A DNA stretch of 64,000 nucleotides from contig CAVVGE010000019.1 in assembly GCA_963747735.1 (NCBI GenBank), positions 310,001 to 374,000 on the forward strand, in the 5' to 3' direction. Position 1 is the stretch's first letter, and every line of letters starts with the position of its first letter. Under the pieces are notes generated by a model, which saw only the letters and a list, made by a program, of their open reading frames with translations, made no database searches and was not told the DNA's origin. Source of the stretch: AP-15 sp963747735 (GTDB lineage: Bacteria; Pseudomonadota; Alphaproteobacteria; ATCC43930; CGMCC-115725). The position numbers and the translations under genes are program-made. Shown here in pieces: positions 24,618 through 34,143 of the stretch.

Positions 24618-25997
24618 CTAATGCCGGAACCCGGCGCCCGGCATCAGCCCGGCGAGGCCGTGCCGCGCGAGGCCCTTTTGGCCCAGCTTTTTGACCTTTT
24701 TCATCATGTCGGCCATGTCCTGATATTGCTTCAAGAGGCGGTTGATTTCGGGGACCGAGCTGCCCGATCCGGACGCGATGCGCCGCCGGCGCGAGGCGTT
24801 CAACAGCTTGGGGTTTTTGCGCTCGGCCTTGGTCATCGACGAGATGATCGCCTGCTGGCGCTGGATGATGCGCTCGTCGATATTCGCTTCGTCGAGCTGC
24901 TTTTTGATCCGGCCGATCCCGGGCAGCAGCGAGAGCATGCCGCCCATCCCGCCCATGCGCCGGATCTGGCGCAGCTGGCCGGCGAGGTCGTCGAGGTCGA
25001 AGCGTCCTTTTTCGAGCTTGGCGACGAGCTCTTCGGCCTCGTCGCGATCGACCGTTTCGGCCGCCTTTTCAACGAGGCTGACGACATCGCCCATGCCGAG
25101 AATGCGCCCGGCGATGCGCTCGGCATGAAACGGCTCGAGCGCCTCGACCCGCTCGCCCATGCCCATGAAAACGATCGGCTTGCCGGTGATCGCACGCATC
25201 GACAATGCCGCACCGCCGCGTGCATCGCCATCGACGCGGGTCAAGACGATGCCGGTAATGGCGGCGCGCTCGGCAAAGGCTTTGGCAAGGTTGACCGCGT
25301 CCTGCCCGGTCATCGCATCGGCGACGAGCAGGGTCTGGTGCGGCACCGCCGCTTCGCCGACCGCGGCGACTTCGAGCATCAGCTCTTCGTTGACGTGGAG
25401 CCGGCCGGCGGTGTCGAGGATCACGACGTCGTAGCCTTCGCTCCGCCCGGTCTGCATCGCCCGCCGGGCAATCGCGACGGCGCGCTCGCCGGGCACGATC
25501 GGCAGGCTCGTCACGCCGATCTGGCGGCCGAGCACGGCGAGCTGCTCCTGCGCCGCGGGGCGCTGCACGTCGAGCGAGGCGAGCAAGACCTTTTTGCGCT
25601 CGCGCGTCTTGAGCCGGTTGGCGATCTTGGCCGCGGTCGTGGTCTTGCCCGAGCCTTGCAGCCCGACCAGCATGACGCCGACCGGCGGCGGCGCGTTGAG
25701 GTCGAGACCGTCGCCGCGCGTTGCCTCGATACCGCCGCCCAGCACCTCGACCAGGTGGTCGTGGACGATCTTTACCACCATCTGCGCCGGCGTCACCGAG
25801 CGCAGCACCTCCTGGCCCAGCGCCTTCTCGCGCACCAGGGCGACAAAGTCGCGCACGACCGGCAGGGCCACATCGGCTTCGAGCAACGCCACCCGGATCT
25901 CGCGCAAGGCCGCGCCGATATCGCTCTCGCTCAAAGCGCCGTGGCGACGCAGCCGGTCGAACACGTCGCCGAGGCGGTTGCTGAGGCTGTCGAACAT
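24618..25997 (-). CDS. ffh: Signal recognition particle protein Ffh
   Basis: A 459-residue SRP54 GTPase that, with 4.5S RNA, delivers membrane proteins to FtsY. It has the N domain (MFDSLSNRLGDVFDRLRRHG), the G domain (VGLQGSGKTTTAAK; ILDTAGRLHVNEEL; LTRVDGDARGGAAL) and the Met-rich M domain with the RNA-binding helix RRIASGSGSSVPEINRLLKQ and a MGGMGGML finger. It is the first gene of the seven-gene minus-strand operon; the promoter should lie in 25998-26424. Confidence 0.98.
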   Translation of the reverse strand: MFDSLSNRLGDVFDRLRRHGALSESDIGAALREIRVALLEADVALPVVRDFVALVREKALGQEVLRSVTPAQMVVKIVHDHLVEVLGGGIEATRGDGLDLNAPPPVGVMLVGLQGSGKTTTAAKIANRLKTRERKKVLLASLDVQRPAAQEQLAVLGRQIGVTSLPIVPGERAVAIARRAMQTGRSEGYDVVILDTAGRLHVNEELMLEVAAVGEAAVPHQTLLVADAMTGQDAVNLAKAFAERAAITGIVLTRVDGDARGGAALSMRAITGKPIVFMGMGERVEALEPFHAERIAGRILGMGDVVSLVEKAAETVDRDEAEELVAKLEKGRFDLDDLAGQLRQIRRMGGMGGMLSLLPGIGRIKKQLDEANIDERIIQRQQAIISSMTKAERKNPKLLNASRRRRIASGSGSSVPEINRLLKQYQDMADMMKKVKKLGQKGLARHGLAGLMPGAGFRH

Positions 25998-26424
25998 CCA
26001 AATTCCCGAAACGCGCCGACAAAAAGCGCCAGTGCGCGAAAACTCGCGGACTGGCGGCCTCCGCTGCGGAGGGGTCTCGCTCCCCTTCGGAAGCGGTTCG
26101 CAGCCTAGCTTTTGCCGTATGGAGTGTCAACCGCGACCCCGACGGGGAATCGCGGCATGCCGCGATCGGCTGGCATAACCTTACATCGTCATTAAATCGT
26201 GCTGGACATTTTCCGAACACCCCATCATATCCTCGTGAACTGCGCCGCTGGCGAAACGTACCCGCGTAATAAGCGAGCCATCGCATCCGGGTGGTCAGCG
26301 GCAGGGGGCGGCCGATTGCCTATTGGTTGAGAGACCGTGCCCCGGACAGTGGAGGCTACGATCCTGCCGGTCGGGCTCGGCCCGATAGGACAGCCGGGGC
26401 GGATCGCCGTGGGGGAGGCACGTC
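25998..26424. other. Divergent intergenic region, ffh operon / LuxR regulator
   Basis: This 427-base region has no gene I accept. It includes a GC-rich imperfect hairpin near 26055-26095 (CCTCCGCTGCGGAGG) and an AT-richer part at 26165-26235 suited to promoters in either direction. GGGGGAGG at about 26411 is the ribosome-binding region of the gene at 26425. Confidence 0.4.
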
Positions 26425-27129
26425 GTGGAAACGATCATCACGTCGGGTCAGGAGGCTACCCATAAGGCTGAGGTCGGGAGCCTGCGCGTCGCAATTGTTT
26501 GGGGCGTGCGGTTTGCCCGCGAAAGCCTCGCCGAGATCCTCGAGCGCGATCCTGCGGTGTCCATCGTCGGGCAATATTCGGACTTGCCCGAAGCGGCGGT
26601 ATTAAGCCCGGCGGTGCAGGCCGATGTATTGCTGCTCGACGGCAGGCTGCCGGGGGCTGGGGCCGAGGTCAGGCGCTTTCTGGATATATCGCCTGGGGTG
26701 CGCATCATCGTCGCCGCCGTGCGGGAGGCGGAAGAGGAGATCGTTGCCTGGGCCGAGGCAGGCGTGATCGGCTACATCCCGCGAACCACCGCGCTCTCCG
26801 ATTTTGTGCAGCAAATCCTGGATATCCACAATGGCGGGCAAATCTGCTCGGCTCAGGTGGCCACCGGGCTGCTCCGCCGCATCGCGGGCGCCGCCCGGCG
26901 CGGCACCGGCCGTGAAGCGGCGCTCCCGGCCGCGGCGTTGACCAAACGCGAGCAGCAAACCGCAGAGTTGATCAGAACCGGGCTCAGCGACAAGGAAATC
27001 GCGCGACAGTTGAACATCAGCTTGGCGACGACCAAAGCGCACGTCCATAACCTGCTCGGCAAGCTCAACGTGCAGCGCCGCAGCCAAGTCGCGGCCTGTC
27101 TGCGCGAAGCGGATCGAAGCTGGAGCTAG
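26425..27129 (+). CDS. LuxR-type response regulator with a degenerate receiver domain
   Basis: A 234-residue transcription factor. Residues about 20-140 have the receiver fold (RVAIVWGVRFARESL; VLLLDGRLPG with Asp72). The acidic pair that normally follows beta-1 (DD) is replaced by Trp-Gly, the conserved Thr/Ser is Ala (IIVAAVRE) and the conserved Lys is Arg (GYIPRTT). The C-terminal LuxR/FixJ HTH (LTKREQQTAELIRTGLSDKE; IARQLNISLATTKAHVHNLL) is intact. Phosphorylation-independent action is therefore likely. The nearest co-directional gene is the porin at 27462, which might be a target. Confidence 0.88.
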   Translation: METIITSGQEATHKAEVGSLRVAIVWGVRFARESLAEILERDPAVSIVGQYSDLPEAAVLSPAVQADVLLLDGRLPGAGAEVRRFLDISPGVRIIVAAVREAEEEIVAWAEAGVIGYIPRTTALSDFVQQILDIHNGGQICSAQVATGLLRRIAGAARRGTGREAALPAAALTKREQQTAELIRTGLSDKEIARQLNISLATTKAHVHNLLGKLNVQRRSQVAACLREADRSWS

Positions 27130-27461
27130 CGACGGCAATTCGGCCGATCGGAATCAGCCCTCCTCCTCCTCCCCCGTATTGCCGCGAAACGGCTGCGCAA
27201 CTGGACTGACGGGGCGGTCGCAAGCTCCGATTTTTTTACTGTGCGCCATCTTTGCAACACAGCCGCCCCACTCCCTGGGGTCCGCGATTCCAGCGCCCAA
27301 ATGGCTGGGCGGCGGCGGGGCACGGCCCTTAGACCTAAGTCTCCTGCCGCGGGATTTAAATCGCGTTCTAAGCCGAATTCTAATCGAAGGATGGATAGTT
27401 TCTCCCGTCCGCTTTGGCAGAATCAACCACTGATTTAGAGACTGGCATGGGCGGGGGAACG
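27130..27461. other. Intergenic region upstream of the DcaP-type porin
   Basis: A 332-base region without a credible gene. AAATCGCGTTCTAAGCCGAA and TTCTAATCGAAGG near 27357-27392 are AT-richer and may include the porin promoter. GGGGGAACG just before 27462 is a good ribosome-binding site and decides the start. Confidence 0.4.
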
Positions 27462-29147
27462 ATGACCAGAAAAGAGAACATCGGCGGCTTGACGGCGATT
27501 GGTGGGGCGGCTGCCGCCGTCCTGCTGCTGACGGGCCTGCCGACGGCCAAGGCCGACGAGCTGGCCGATCTGCGCGCCAACCAGGAGCTGCTGCAGCAGC
27601 GCATCGACCAGCTGGCGCAGGCGGAGCAGCCGCACGCGCCTGGGAATCCGTTTGGACGCGGGCCGGCGAACCCGGCGGCAACCACCGGGGCGACCGGCGG
27701 CAGCTTCCCGCGCTCGTTTCTGATCCCCGGCACCGACACCTCGATCCGGATCGGCGGCGAGATCCGCGAGGTCCTCGACTACTACCTCCAGAACGGTGCG
27801 ACCAACGGCAGCCAGAACACCACGGTCGGCGACAACGGCAACGCGTTGTCGCAGCCGCTCGACGTGCACGGCCAGACCGTGCCCGGTTTTCCGGTTGCGG
27901 CAAAGCCGGGGGTGGGGCCGGCAAATGCGGTCCCGGTGCAGGTCAACCATTCGCGCGGCAACGGCATCTTCCTGCAGAGCCCGCGCAAGTCGAAGCTCAA
28001 TGTCGAGACCCGCACGCCGACCGCCTATGGCGAAGCGCGCACCTTTATGGAGTTCGACTGGGCCGGCTCGAACAATTTCAGCAGCAACCAGCTGCTCAGC
28101 GTCTCCGATAATCTGATCCCGCGTCTCAGATACGCCTATGGCACGTTGGGCGGGCTTCTCGCCGGCCAGGCCAACTCGAACTTCTCCGACTCGGACGCCA
28201 ACCCCGAGACCCTCGATTTCGGCGGCGATGTCGGCCAGTCCGGCGTGGTCCGCATCCCGCAGGTGCGCTACACCTATGCCGGGCCCTGGGGCAGCGCCTG
28301 GTCGGCGTCGATCGAAACCCCGCAGACCGATGTCTTGACCCCGGGCGGCAAGGTCACCTCGGACGCCAATCTCGGGCAGAACCCGGTGTCGAACTCGGTT
28401 GGCGGCGCGACGACCACCGGCTGCGTCGCCAACGGCATCATCCAGCCCGGCAGCGTCACCGGGGTCGCCCTCCTCGCGCCGCCGCCGGGGACCGCGGCGT
28501 CGATGACCTCGACCTGCAGCCTGCCGTTCAACATCGCGATCGCAAAAGCGCCGGACATCACCTTTGCCTCCTACTGGTCGCAACCCTGGGGGCATGTCGA
28601 TTTCCGCCTGGTCGGGCGCGACCTGACCGTCAACGACGGCAAGTTTGTCGATCGCAGCTTTTTCGGCTATGGCGGCGGCATCTCGGGCGATGTCAAGCCC
28701 GGCTGGTTCGGCTGGGCCAAGGATGACATCACTTGGCAGTTCACCGTCGGCAACGGCATCGGCCGCTACCTGAACGAAAGCGACGATGCCGGGCTGGCGA
28801 CCAACTACATCGTGGTGCCGACCACCGCCGCGGCGGCCAACAACGTCCTCGTCAGGACGATCCCCGAATTTGGCGCCAGCGCCGGCTACCAGCATTGGTG
28901 GTGGCCGAACTTGCGCTCGAACGTGAGCTTCGGCGTGTCGCGCGAGCAGATCCCCTCGCAGCTGGTCGGGCCGCTCGAGGCAGTCAACGCCAACAAGCAG
29001 GTGGTGACCGCGCACGTCAACCTGATCTGGAGCCCGGTCGCGTTTGTCGACACCGGCATCGAATACATGTGGGGCCAGCGTCTGGTGGTCGCCAACATCC
29101 GCGGCACCGAGCAGGCGCTGATCGGCAAGTTCGCGGTCAAGTTCTAA
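27462..29147 (+). CDS. DcaP-like trimeric outer-membrane porin
   Basis: A 561-residue beta-barrel protein. The start at 27462 has GGGGGAACG upstream and gives a signal peptide ending TAKADE. A short coiled coil follows (ELADLRANQELLQQRIDQLA), as in DcaP porins, where it forms the periplasmic trimer stalk. The barrel begins FLIPGTDTSIRIGGEIREVL and ends in a terminal Phe (EQALIGKFAVKF), the outer-membrane insertion signal. DcaP-type porins admit dicarboxylates and other anionic nutrients; the solute here is unknown. Confidence 0.85.
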   Translation: MTRKENIGGLTAIGGAAAAVLLLTGLPTAKADELADLRANQELLQQRIDQLAQAEQPHAPGNPFGRGPANPAATTGATGGSFPRSFLIPGTDTSIRIGGEIREVLDYYLQNGATNGSQNTTVGDNGNALSQPLDVHGQTVPGFPVAAKPGVGPANAVPVQVNHSRGNGIFLQSPRKSKLNVETRTPTAYGEARTFMEFDWAGSNNFSSNQLLSVSDNLIPRLRYAYGTLGGLLAGQANSNFSDSDANPETLDFGGDVGQSGVVRIPQVRYTYAGPWGSAWSASIETPQTDVLTPGGKVTSDANLGQNPVSNSVGGATTTGCVANGIIQPGSVTGVALLAPPPGTAASMTSTCSLPFNIAIAKAPDITFASYWSQPWGHVDFRLVGRDLTVNDGKFVDRSFFGYGGGISGDVKPGWFGWAKDDITWQFTVGNGIGRYLNESDDAGLATNYIVVPTTAAAANNVLVRTIPEFGASAGYQHWWWPNLRSNVSFGVSREQIPSQLVGPLEAVNANKQVVTAHVNLIWSPVAFVDTGIEYMWGQRLVVANIRGTEQALIGKFAVKF

Positions 29148-29206
29148 CAAAAGCCGGCTTTGACCGGCCCTAATGAACAGGTGGATGAGCGTCTGGAGAG
29201 TCGTCG

Positions 29207-29812
29207 ATGATCGAGCTCATCGAGGGGCTTCCGAAGAATGTCGTTGGGATCTTGGTCAAGGGCCGGGTGACGGCGCAAGACTGCCGTGACGTGCTGACGC
29301 CCGCCGTCGAGAAGTCGCTCAAACGGCACGACAAGATGCGGCTCTATTATGAGCTCGGCTCGCGGTTTCCAGGCGCCGCCTGGGACGAGCTCGACCTCGG
29401 CAGCGAGCGCGCCTCGCGTTGCGAACGGGTGGCGATCATCACCGACATCGCCTGGGTCCGGTTGACCGTAAAGGCGCTGCGGTTTTTGATCCCCAGCGAA
29501 ATCCGGGTGTTTCCCACCATTTGCGCGACGGAAGGCCGGGCATGGATTGCCGCCCGCCAAGCGTCACCGGTGGGGACCGCAGGTGCCGGGAAAGCCCGCC
29601 GCCGCCGGTCATCACCCGTCAGCGATGGTCTTCGTCTCGACGCTCGATCGGCGCTGCCGCCGGTCGCAAGCCGATCGAAGAAACGGGCAGCGAACGGGGT
29701 GGCCGAGGCAGGCACCCGGGTCGAGCTGGTCATGCCAGCGCTGCGGCGGCGCAAAGCGGAGAACGGCTTGGGCGCCGAGCCCGACCAATACGGTCACGCC
29801 GGTCTGGCCTGA
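29207..29812 (+). CDS. SpoIIAA-like (STAS/SEC14-type) domain protein with aberrant tail
   Basis: Residues 1-120 match the SpoIIAA-like family (DUF3478): VVGILVKGRVTAQDCRDVL, AAWDELDLG, RVAIITDIAWVRLTVKALRF and EIRVFPT. The family is usually about 120-125 aa. Here the frame continues for 80 more low-complexity, Arg/Ala-rich residues, suggesting a lost stop codon or frameshift near residue 115-120. The domain is cytoplasmic; a role in membrane or lipid stress is only suspected in the family. Confidence 0.7.
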   Translation: MIELIEGLPKNVVGILVKGRVTAQDCRDVLTPAVEKSLKRHDKMRLYYELGSRFPGAAWDELDLGSERASRCERVAIITDIAWVRLTVKALRFLIPSEIRVFPTICATEGRAWIAARQASPVGTAGAGKARRRRSSPVSDGLRLDARSALPPVASRSKKRAANGVAEAGTRVELVMPALRRRKAENGLGAEPDQYGHAGLA

Positions 29813-29907
29813 GCTTCGCGGCGCCGGTCTCCACTGCACCATCCGAGGCCTCAGCCGCAGCCGCCGAATCTTGCAAAGCGGTCGCGGCGCGCGCAGCTTG
29901 CACCCCG

Positions 29908-31200
29908 ATGCCGAGCGCCGCCGACAAGCTTGCCTTCGATGCCATCCAGGCTGCACGGGTCGGCTGGTTTTTTGGGCAAAAGCTGCTGGCGGCGCGGATC
30001 AGCCGGCCGGTGCGCCCGGCAACCCCTCCGCATGTGCGCACAATGCCCGATCGCCAGCGTCTGCTGCACGATTTGTGGGCGCTGCTGCGGCAGGATTGGC
30101 GCAATATCGACGCCGGATATTATTCCCCGCCGACCGGCGAGCTCGGCAGCCCGTTCGCGGGATTGCGCCGCGCCGCCGATTTTTTTGCCGATCTCGAGGC
30201 CGTCGAAAAGCGGCGTCACGGCGCGCCCGAGGAGCGGCGGCTCGAGGTGCCCGACCGCGACTGCTATCCGCGCTATTACCTGCAGAAGTTTCATTTCCAG
30301 AGCGACGGTTATCTGAGCAGCGCCTCGGCCGCGCGCTACGACCATCAGGTCGAGGTGCTGTTCGGCGGCGCCGCAGCGGCGATGCGGCGGCAGGCGCTGG
30401 TGCCGCTCAAACCGGCGCTTGCCGGACGCGCCGGCGGGCGTCTTCTCGACATCGGCTGCGGCACCGGCCGGTTTTTGCGCGCGGTGAAGGCGAATTACCC
30501 ACGCCTGTGCGTCACCGGTCTCGACCTGTCGCCCTACTATCTGTCCCTCGCCACCGGCGAGCTCGCTCCCTGGTCGCGGGTCCGGCTCACCCAGGGAGCG
30601 GCGGAAGCGATGCCGTTTGCCGACGCCGAATTCGACGCGGTTACGGCGATCTATTTGTTTCACGAATTGCCGGCCCCGGTCCGCCGCGCCGTCATGGCGG
30701 AGATTCGGCGGGTGCTCAAACCAGACGGCGCCCTGATCATTGTCGATTCACTGCAAACCGGCGACGAGCCGGATTACGACGCGATGCTCGACTTTTTTCC
30801 GGCGGCATTTCACGAGCCGTATTACGCGAGCTATCTGCGGGAGGATTTCGATCGCCTGACGGGCCCCGGCTTCACCGCGGCCGGACGCACCCTCGCCTAT
30901 TTCTCCAAGGTCCTCAGCTACCGGCGCGCGACATGCCAGCGCCACCGCCGGCGGGCCTCGCTGACTAAAGGTCCGAGCAGGTCAACGATGCGTCCCGTTG
31001 CGCAGCCTCTCGCGCTATGGCAGAAACGTAGCAAGCATAAAAAGACTGGCGGTCACATAGGGAAGATTCGAAGGAGGCGTTACATGGCAACGCGGGCTCC
31101 GTTTCTGAAGGCGCGCTATAGCGGGTACCACCATCGCCGGGAGCCGGCCGAGGATGCGGAGCTGACCCATGTCGGGCCGGACACGCCGTGTGGCGAGTAA
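29908..31200 (+). CDS. Class I SAM-dependent methyltransferase, frame running into the next gene
   Basis: From ATG 29908 an N-terminal helical region (AFDAIQAARVGWFFGQKLLA) leads to the SAM-binding fold with RLLDIGCGTGRFL (about 178-190), GLDLSPYYLSLA and FDAVTAIYLFHELP. The recognisable domain ends at about residue 340 (AYFSKVLSY). No stop follows; the frame stays open through the ribosome-binding site and first 38 codons of the downstream Rieske gene, to 31200. This implies a lost stop or a small indel around 30935-30970, because another frame stops at 30968. Substrate unknown. Confidence 0.7.
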   Translation: MPSAADKLAFDAIQAARVGWFFGQKLLAARISRPVRPATPPHVRTMPDRQRLLHDLWALLRQDWRNIDAGYYSPPTGELGSPFAGLRRAADFFADLEAVEKRRHGAPEERRLEVPDRDCYPRYYLQKFHFQSDGYLSSASAARYDHQVEVLFGGAAAAMRRQALVPLKPALAGRAGGRLLDIGCGTGRFLRAVKANYPRLCVTGLDLSPYYLSLATGELAPWSRVRLTQGAAEAMPFADAEFDAVTAIYLFHELPAPVRRAVMAEIRRVLKPDGALIIVDSLQTGDEPDYDAMLDFFPAAFHEPYYASYLREDFDRLTGPGFTAAGRTLAYFSKVLSYRRATCQRHRRRASLTKGPSRSTMRPVAQPLALWQKRSKHKKTGGHIGKIRRRRYMATRAPFLKARYSGYHHRREPAEDAELTHVGPDTPCGE

Positions 31201-32404
31201 GATGAGTCGCTTCTGGCAACCGGTGTGCTTCTACGACGAGCTGAAGGACCTGCCGTTGAAGGTCAGGATACTCGGCGAGGACCTCGTAGGCGTTCCGCGA
31301 CCAGAGCGGCGAGATAGGGCTGTTGCAGCTGCATTGCGCGCATCGCGGCACCTCGCTCGAATTCGGATTGGTCGGCGCGAAGGGCATTCGCTGCTGCTAC
31401 CACGGCTGGCTCTTCGACTGCGACGGCACGATCCTAGAAACGCCGGGCGAGCCGGCCGACAGCACCCTCAAGGACCGGCTGTTCCACGGCGCCTATCCGG
31501 TGCACGAGGCGTATCGGGCTGGTCTTAGCCTATTTGGGTCCGCCCGACGAGAAGCCCGCCGTTCCCGGTCTATGACAGCCTGGTGCGGCAAGGGCTTCCG
31601 GATGATGCCGGGGCAGAAATGGTCCTATCCGTGCAACTGGCTACAGATCATGGAAAACACGTTGGACCCGGAGCACACGGCCTTTCTGCACACGATCGTC
31701 AGCGGCGCGGTGTTCACAGACGAATTTGGCGTGCTTGCCAGAGCTCGATTTTGTCGAGACGCCGATCGGCATGATCTATGTCGCGACCCGCCGGGTCGGC
31801 GACAAAGTATGGGCGCGCATAGGTCGAGAGGCATCCAGCCGAACTTGCAGCAGGTGGCGACGCTAGACCGAGACCGGCCGCCGCGAGCACCGTCAGCGGG
31901 CCGATGATGACCCGGTGGCTGGTGCCGATCGACGACACAAGCACGATGTTCATAGAGCTGCGGCATCTGAGAGAGAGAGAAGACAATCCGCCGTGGTGGG
32001 TTGACCGCAGCCAGATGATGCCGGGTCAGATGCGCTATGGATAGTTATGAGGAAAGCCAGAGGTATACGCGGTGATTTCGAGGCGCAGGTGTCGCAGCGG
32101 CCGAGCACGAAGGGCCTGAGCCCGCGAGCACCCGCTCCGCCGTAAGCTGCGGGCCATGAGCTGCGGCATCCGCGCGGTGCGGGCCGGCAAGGACCCGGCC
32201 GGCCTTGTGCGCGAGGAGGGCGTGGTGACGGCTACCTTTTGCAACAACACGGTGCTGCGCCTGCCGGCGCCGGGCGACGCGGTGGCTGACAAGAAGATGA
32301 TGCGCGAGGCCGGCATGCTAGTGCTCGCCAAGGATTACCTGGCGCGCCCGCCGCTGCTCGGCGCGGCTGAGTACCGTGGTCTTGTTTTGGGCGTGGTAGG
32401 TTAA
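31084..32404 (+). pseudogene. Rieske non-haem iron oxygenase (phthalate-dioxygenase type), decayed
   Basis: A strong ribosome-binding site (GAAGGAGGCG) precedes ATG 31084. The pieces, in changing frames, are: ELTHVGPDTPCGE, RFWQPVCFYDELKDLPLKVR, the Rieske cluster motif LHCAHRG ... CCYHGW, the mononuclear iron motif MENTLDPEHTAFLH, and a C-terminal part with IRAVRAGKDPAGLVREEGVV and TFCNNTVLRLPAPGD. At least four frame changes are needed, so no oxygenase is made. It probably belonged with the amidohydrolase and thiamine-diphosphate enzyme downstream as an aromatic-degradation set. Confidence 0.8.
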
Positions 32405-32546
32405 TATTGGTGTAGGTTGTTGTCATAGTTTGGTGTGAAAGAAGTTTTAGCTGAGATGGAAGAAGATGTTTGAGCTTAGAGAGTGGCGTAAATTTGGTAA
32501 TGGTTCGCGCTATAAGCTGCGGGCAAAATCTGTGGGAGAGACTGCG

Positions 32547-33366
32547 ATGAAGATCGTCGATGCGCAAATCCATCTGTGGACCCAGGGCCTCCCGACCAAT
32601 CCGGCGCATCGCCAGGTGCCGCACTACACGGCCGAGGAATGCCTGCGCGAGATGGATGCGGGCGGGGTCGATGCCGCGCTGATCCATCCCCCGGGATGGG
32701 ATGCGAACAGCGGTGCGGTCGCCGAGGACGCGGCCAGGAAATACCCGGGCCGGTTTGCGATCCTCGGCAATTTTCCGCTCGACAAGCCGGAAAGCCGCGC
32801 GCTCGTCGCCGGCTGGAAAGCGCGGCCGGGGATGTTGGGGCTGCGTTTTGCGCTGTTGGCGCCGCACCAGCGCAGCTGGCCGACCGACGGCACGATGGAT
32901 TGGCTGTGGCCGGCCTGCGAGAAGGCCGGCATCCCGGTGGCGTTGATGGCGACCGACTTCCTGCCGACCGTCGCCAAGGTCGCCGAGCGCCACCCCGGCC
33001 TCAAGCTTCTCGTCGACCATTTCGGCCGGGCGCGCGGCGCCAAGGACGCTGCTGCCTTTAGCAACGCCGGCGAGGTCGCCGCCCTGGCGAAACATCCGAA
33101 CGTCGCGCTGAAAGCGACCGGCGCCGCCGGCGAATTCGAGCGAGCCCTACCCGTTCGGCAACATCCACCCCTATATCCGCCGGCTCTACGACGCCTTTGG
33201 GCCGACGCGCTTCTTCTGGGGCACCGACATCACCCGCATGCCGTGCTCATGGAAAGAGTGCGTGACCATGTTCACCGAGGAAATGCCGTGGCTCACCGGC
33301 CGCGACCAGGAGCTCGTCATGGGCCGCGCGCTCTGCGACTGGCTCGGCTGGAAGCTGCCGGAGTGA
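32547..33366 (+). pseudogene. Amidohydrolase-family (TIM-barrel) hydrolase with one frameshift
   Basis: It starts MKIVDAQIHLWTQGLP at 32547 (GGGAGAG upstream), with DAQIHLW supplying the first metal-site motif, GMLGLRFALLAPHQ and LKLLVDHFGRA. Homology continues in frame to about 33140 (ALKATGAAGEFE). One extra base then moves it to another frame, which reads PYPFGNIHPYIRRLYDAFGP, RFFWGTDITRMPCSWKEC and LCDWLGWKLPE, and stops at 33366. All expected parts are present, so this is a fresh single-base break or a sequencing error. The family includes lactonases and decarboxylases (amidohydro_2). Confidence 0.8.
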
Positions 33367-33376
33367 TCGCCGACAC

Positions 33377-33772
33377 TCACCGCAGCGCCGGTGCGATGTC
33401 GGTGTGGCCGAAATCGTCGCCTTTGAACAGCAGTGGCTCGCCCGTAATCCGCGCCAGCGCATAGGCGAAACAATCGCCGAAGCTCAGTCTCGCCGGGTGC
33501 CCGCTGCCCCGGCCAAAATCGCGATAAGCTTCGCGGGCGATCCTTGCCTGGGCCTCCGTCACCGGCTCGACGGTGACCTGGGCCTCTCACAAAAGGTCGT
33601 CCAACCGCCGGCTGGCGACGGGATCACGGCTGCCGTCGATGACGATTGCAGCTTCGAGAAAGTTGGCGGCCGACATGCGTCGCTCGCCGGCGGCTTCGAT
33701 CGCCCGCGCGCACGCTGCCGCCTCAGGCTCGTCACGCAGGATTGCGATCAGGGCCGAAGTGTCGACGATCAT
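33377..33772 (-). pseudogene. vapC: VapC PIN-domain toxin interrupted by one in-frame TGA
   Basis: Both halves of a full-length (131-codon) VapC are present in the same frame: MIVDTSALIAILRDEPEAAA and NFLEAAIVIDGSRDP, then a TGA at 33587-33589, then EAQVTVEPVTEAQARIAREA, SFGDCFAYALARITGEPLLF and KGDDFGHTDI. All PIN acidic residues (D4, E near 42, D near 95, D near 113) survive. The TGA sits where relatives commonly have Arg, so a single CGA-to-TGA change is the simplest explanation. The ATG overlaps the vapB stop by 4 bases. Confidence 0.85.
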
Positions 33773-34011
33773 CGCGGCAACCCGCGTTCGTCATACGGCA
33801 GGTCGGCGTGGTCGGCCGATCGATACGGCTCTTTGAGCCGCGCGGCGCAATCACGTCCAATCGCCAGCAGGCGCTCGGCCAAACCGGTGGCATTTTCGCG
33901 ACGAATTCGATCGAGACGCTCGCGGACCGCTGCGGTCAGGCTTTCTCCAGTGAGCTTGGCCAGCTCGCGAGCGAGCAAATGCGCCTCGTCGTTTTTGATA
34001 TTCAAGCCCAT
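33769..34011 (-). CDS. vapB: VapB-type antitoxin (PSK family)
   Basis: An 80-residue protein, MGLNIKNDEAHLLARELAKL, with TGESLTAAVRERLDRIRREN and the tail DHADLPYDERGLPR. It is the same family as the antitoxin at 15944-16198 but clearly diverged from it. It is intact and 4-bp coupled to a vapC that carries a nonsense codon. Confidence 0.85.
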   Translation of the reverse strand: MGLNIKNDEAHLLARELAKLTGESLTAAVRERLDRIRRENATGLAERLLAIGRDCAARLKEPYRSADHADLPYDERGLPR

Positions 34012-34143
34012 TCAACCAATCTGCCCCAGCTAGGCAACTATTCTGCCACCAACTCGCTCGGCGTCAGCCGCCAGAGAGTTCGCATCCGAGCGGCCGCCTG
34101 TGCCACAATCAATCACCGCCGCGGAATGCCAGGAGGACGCCCC

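Noticed and set aside
29153..29168. Rho-independent terminator after the porin gene (GCCGG-CTTTGA-CCGGC)
   Set aside because: The stem is only 5 bp and no T-run follows on the coding strand.
33587..33589. Selenocysteine at the in-frame TGA of vapC
   Set aside because: VapC proteins do not use selenocysteine, relatives commonly have Arg there and no SECIS-like hairpin was seen.
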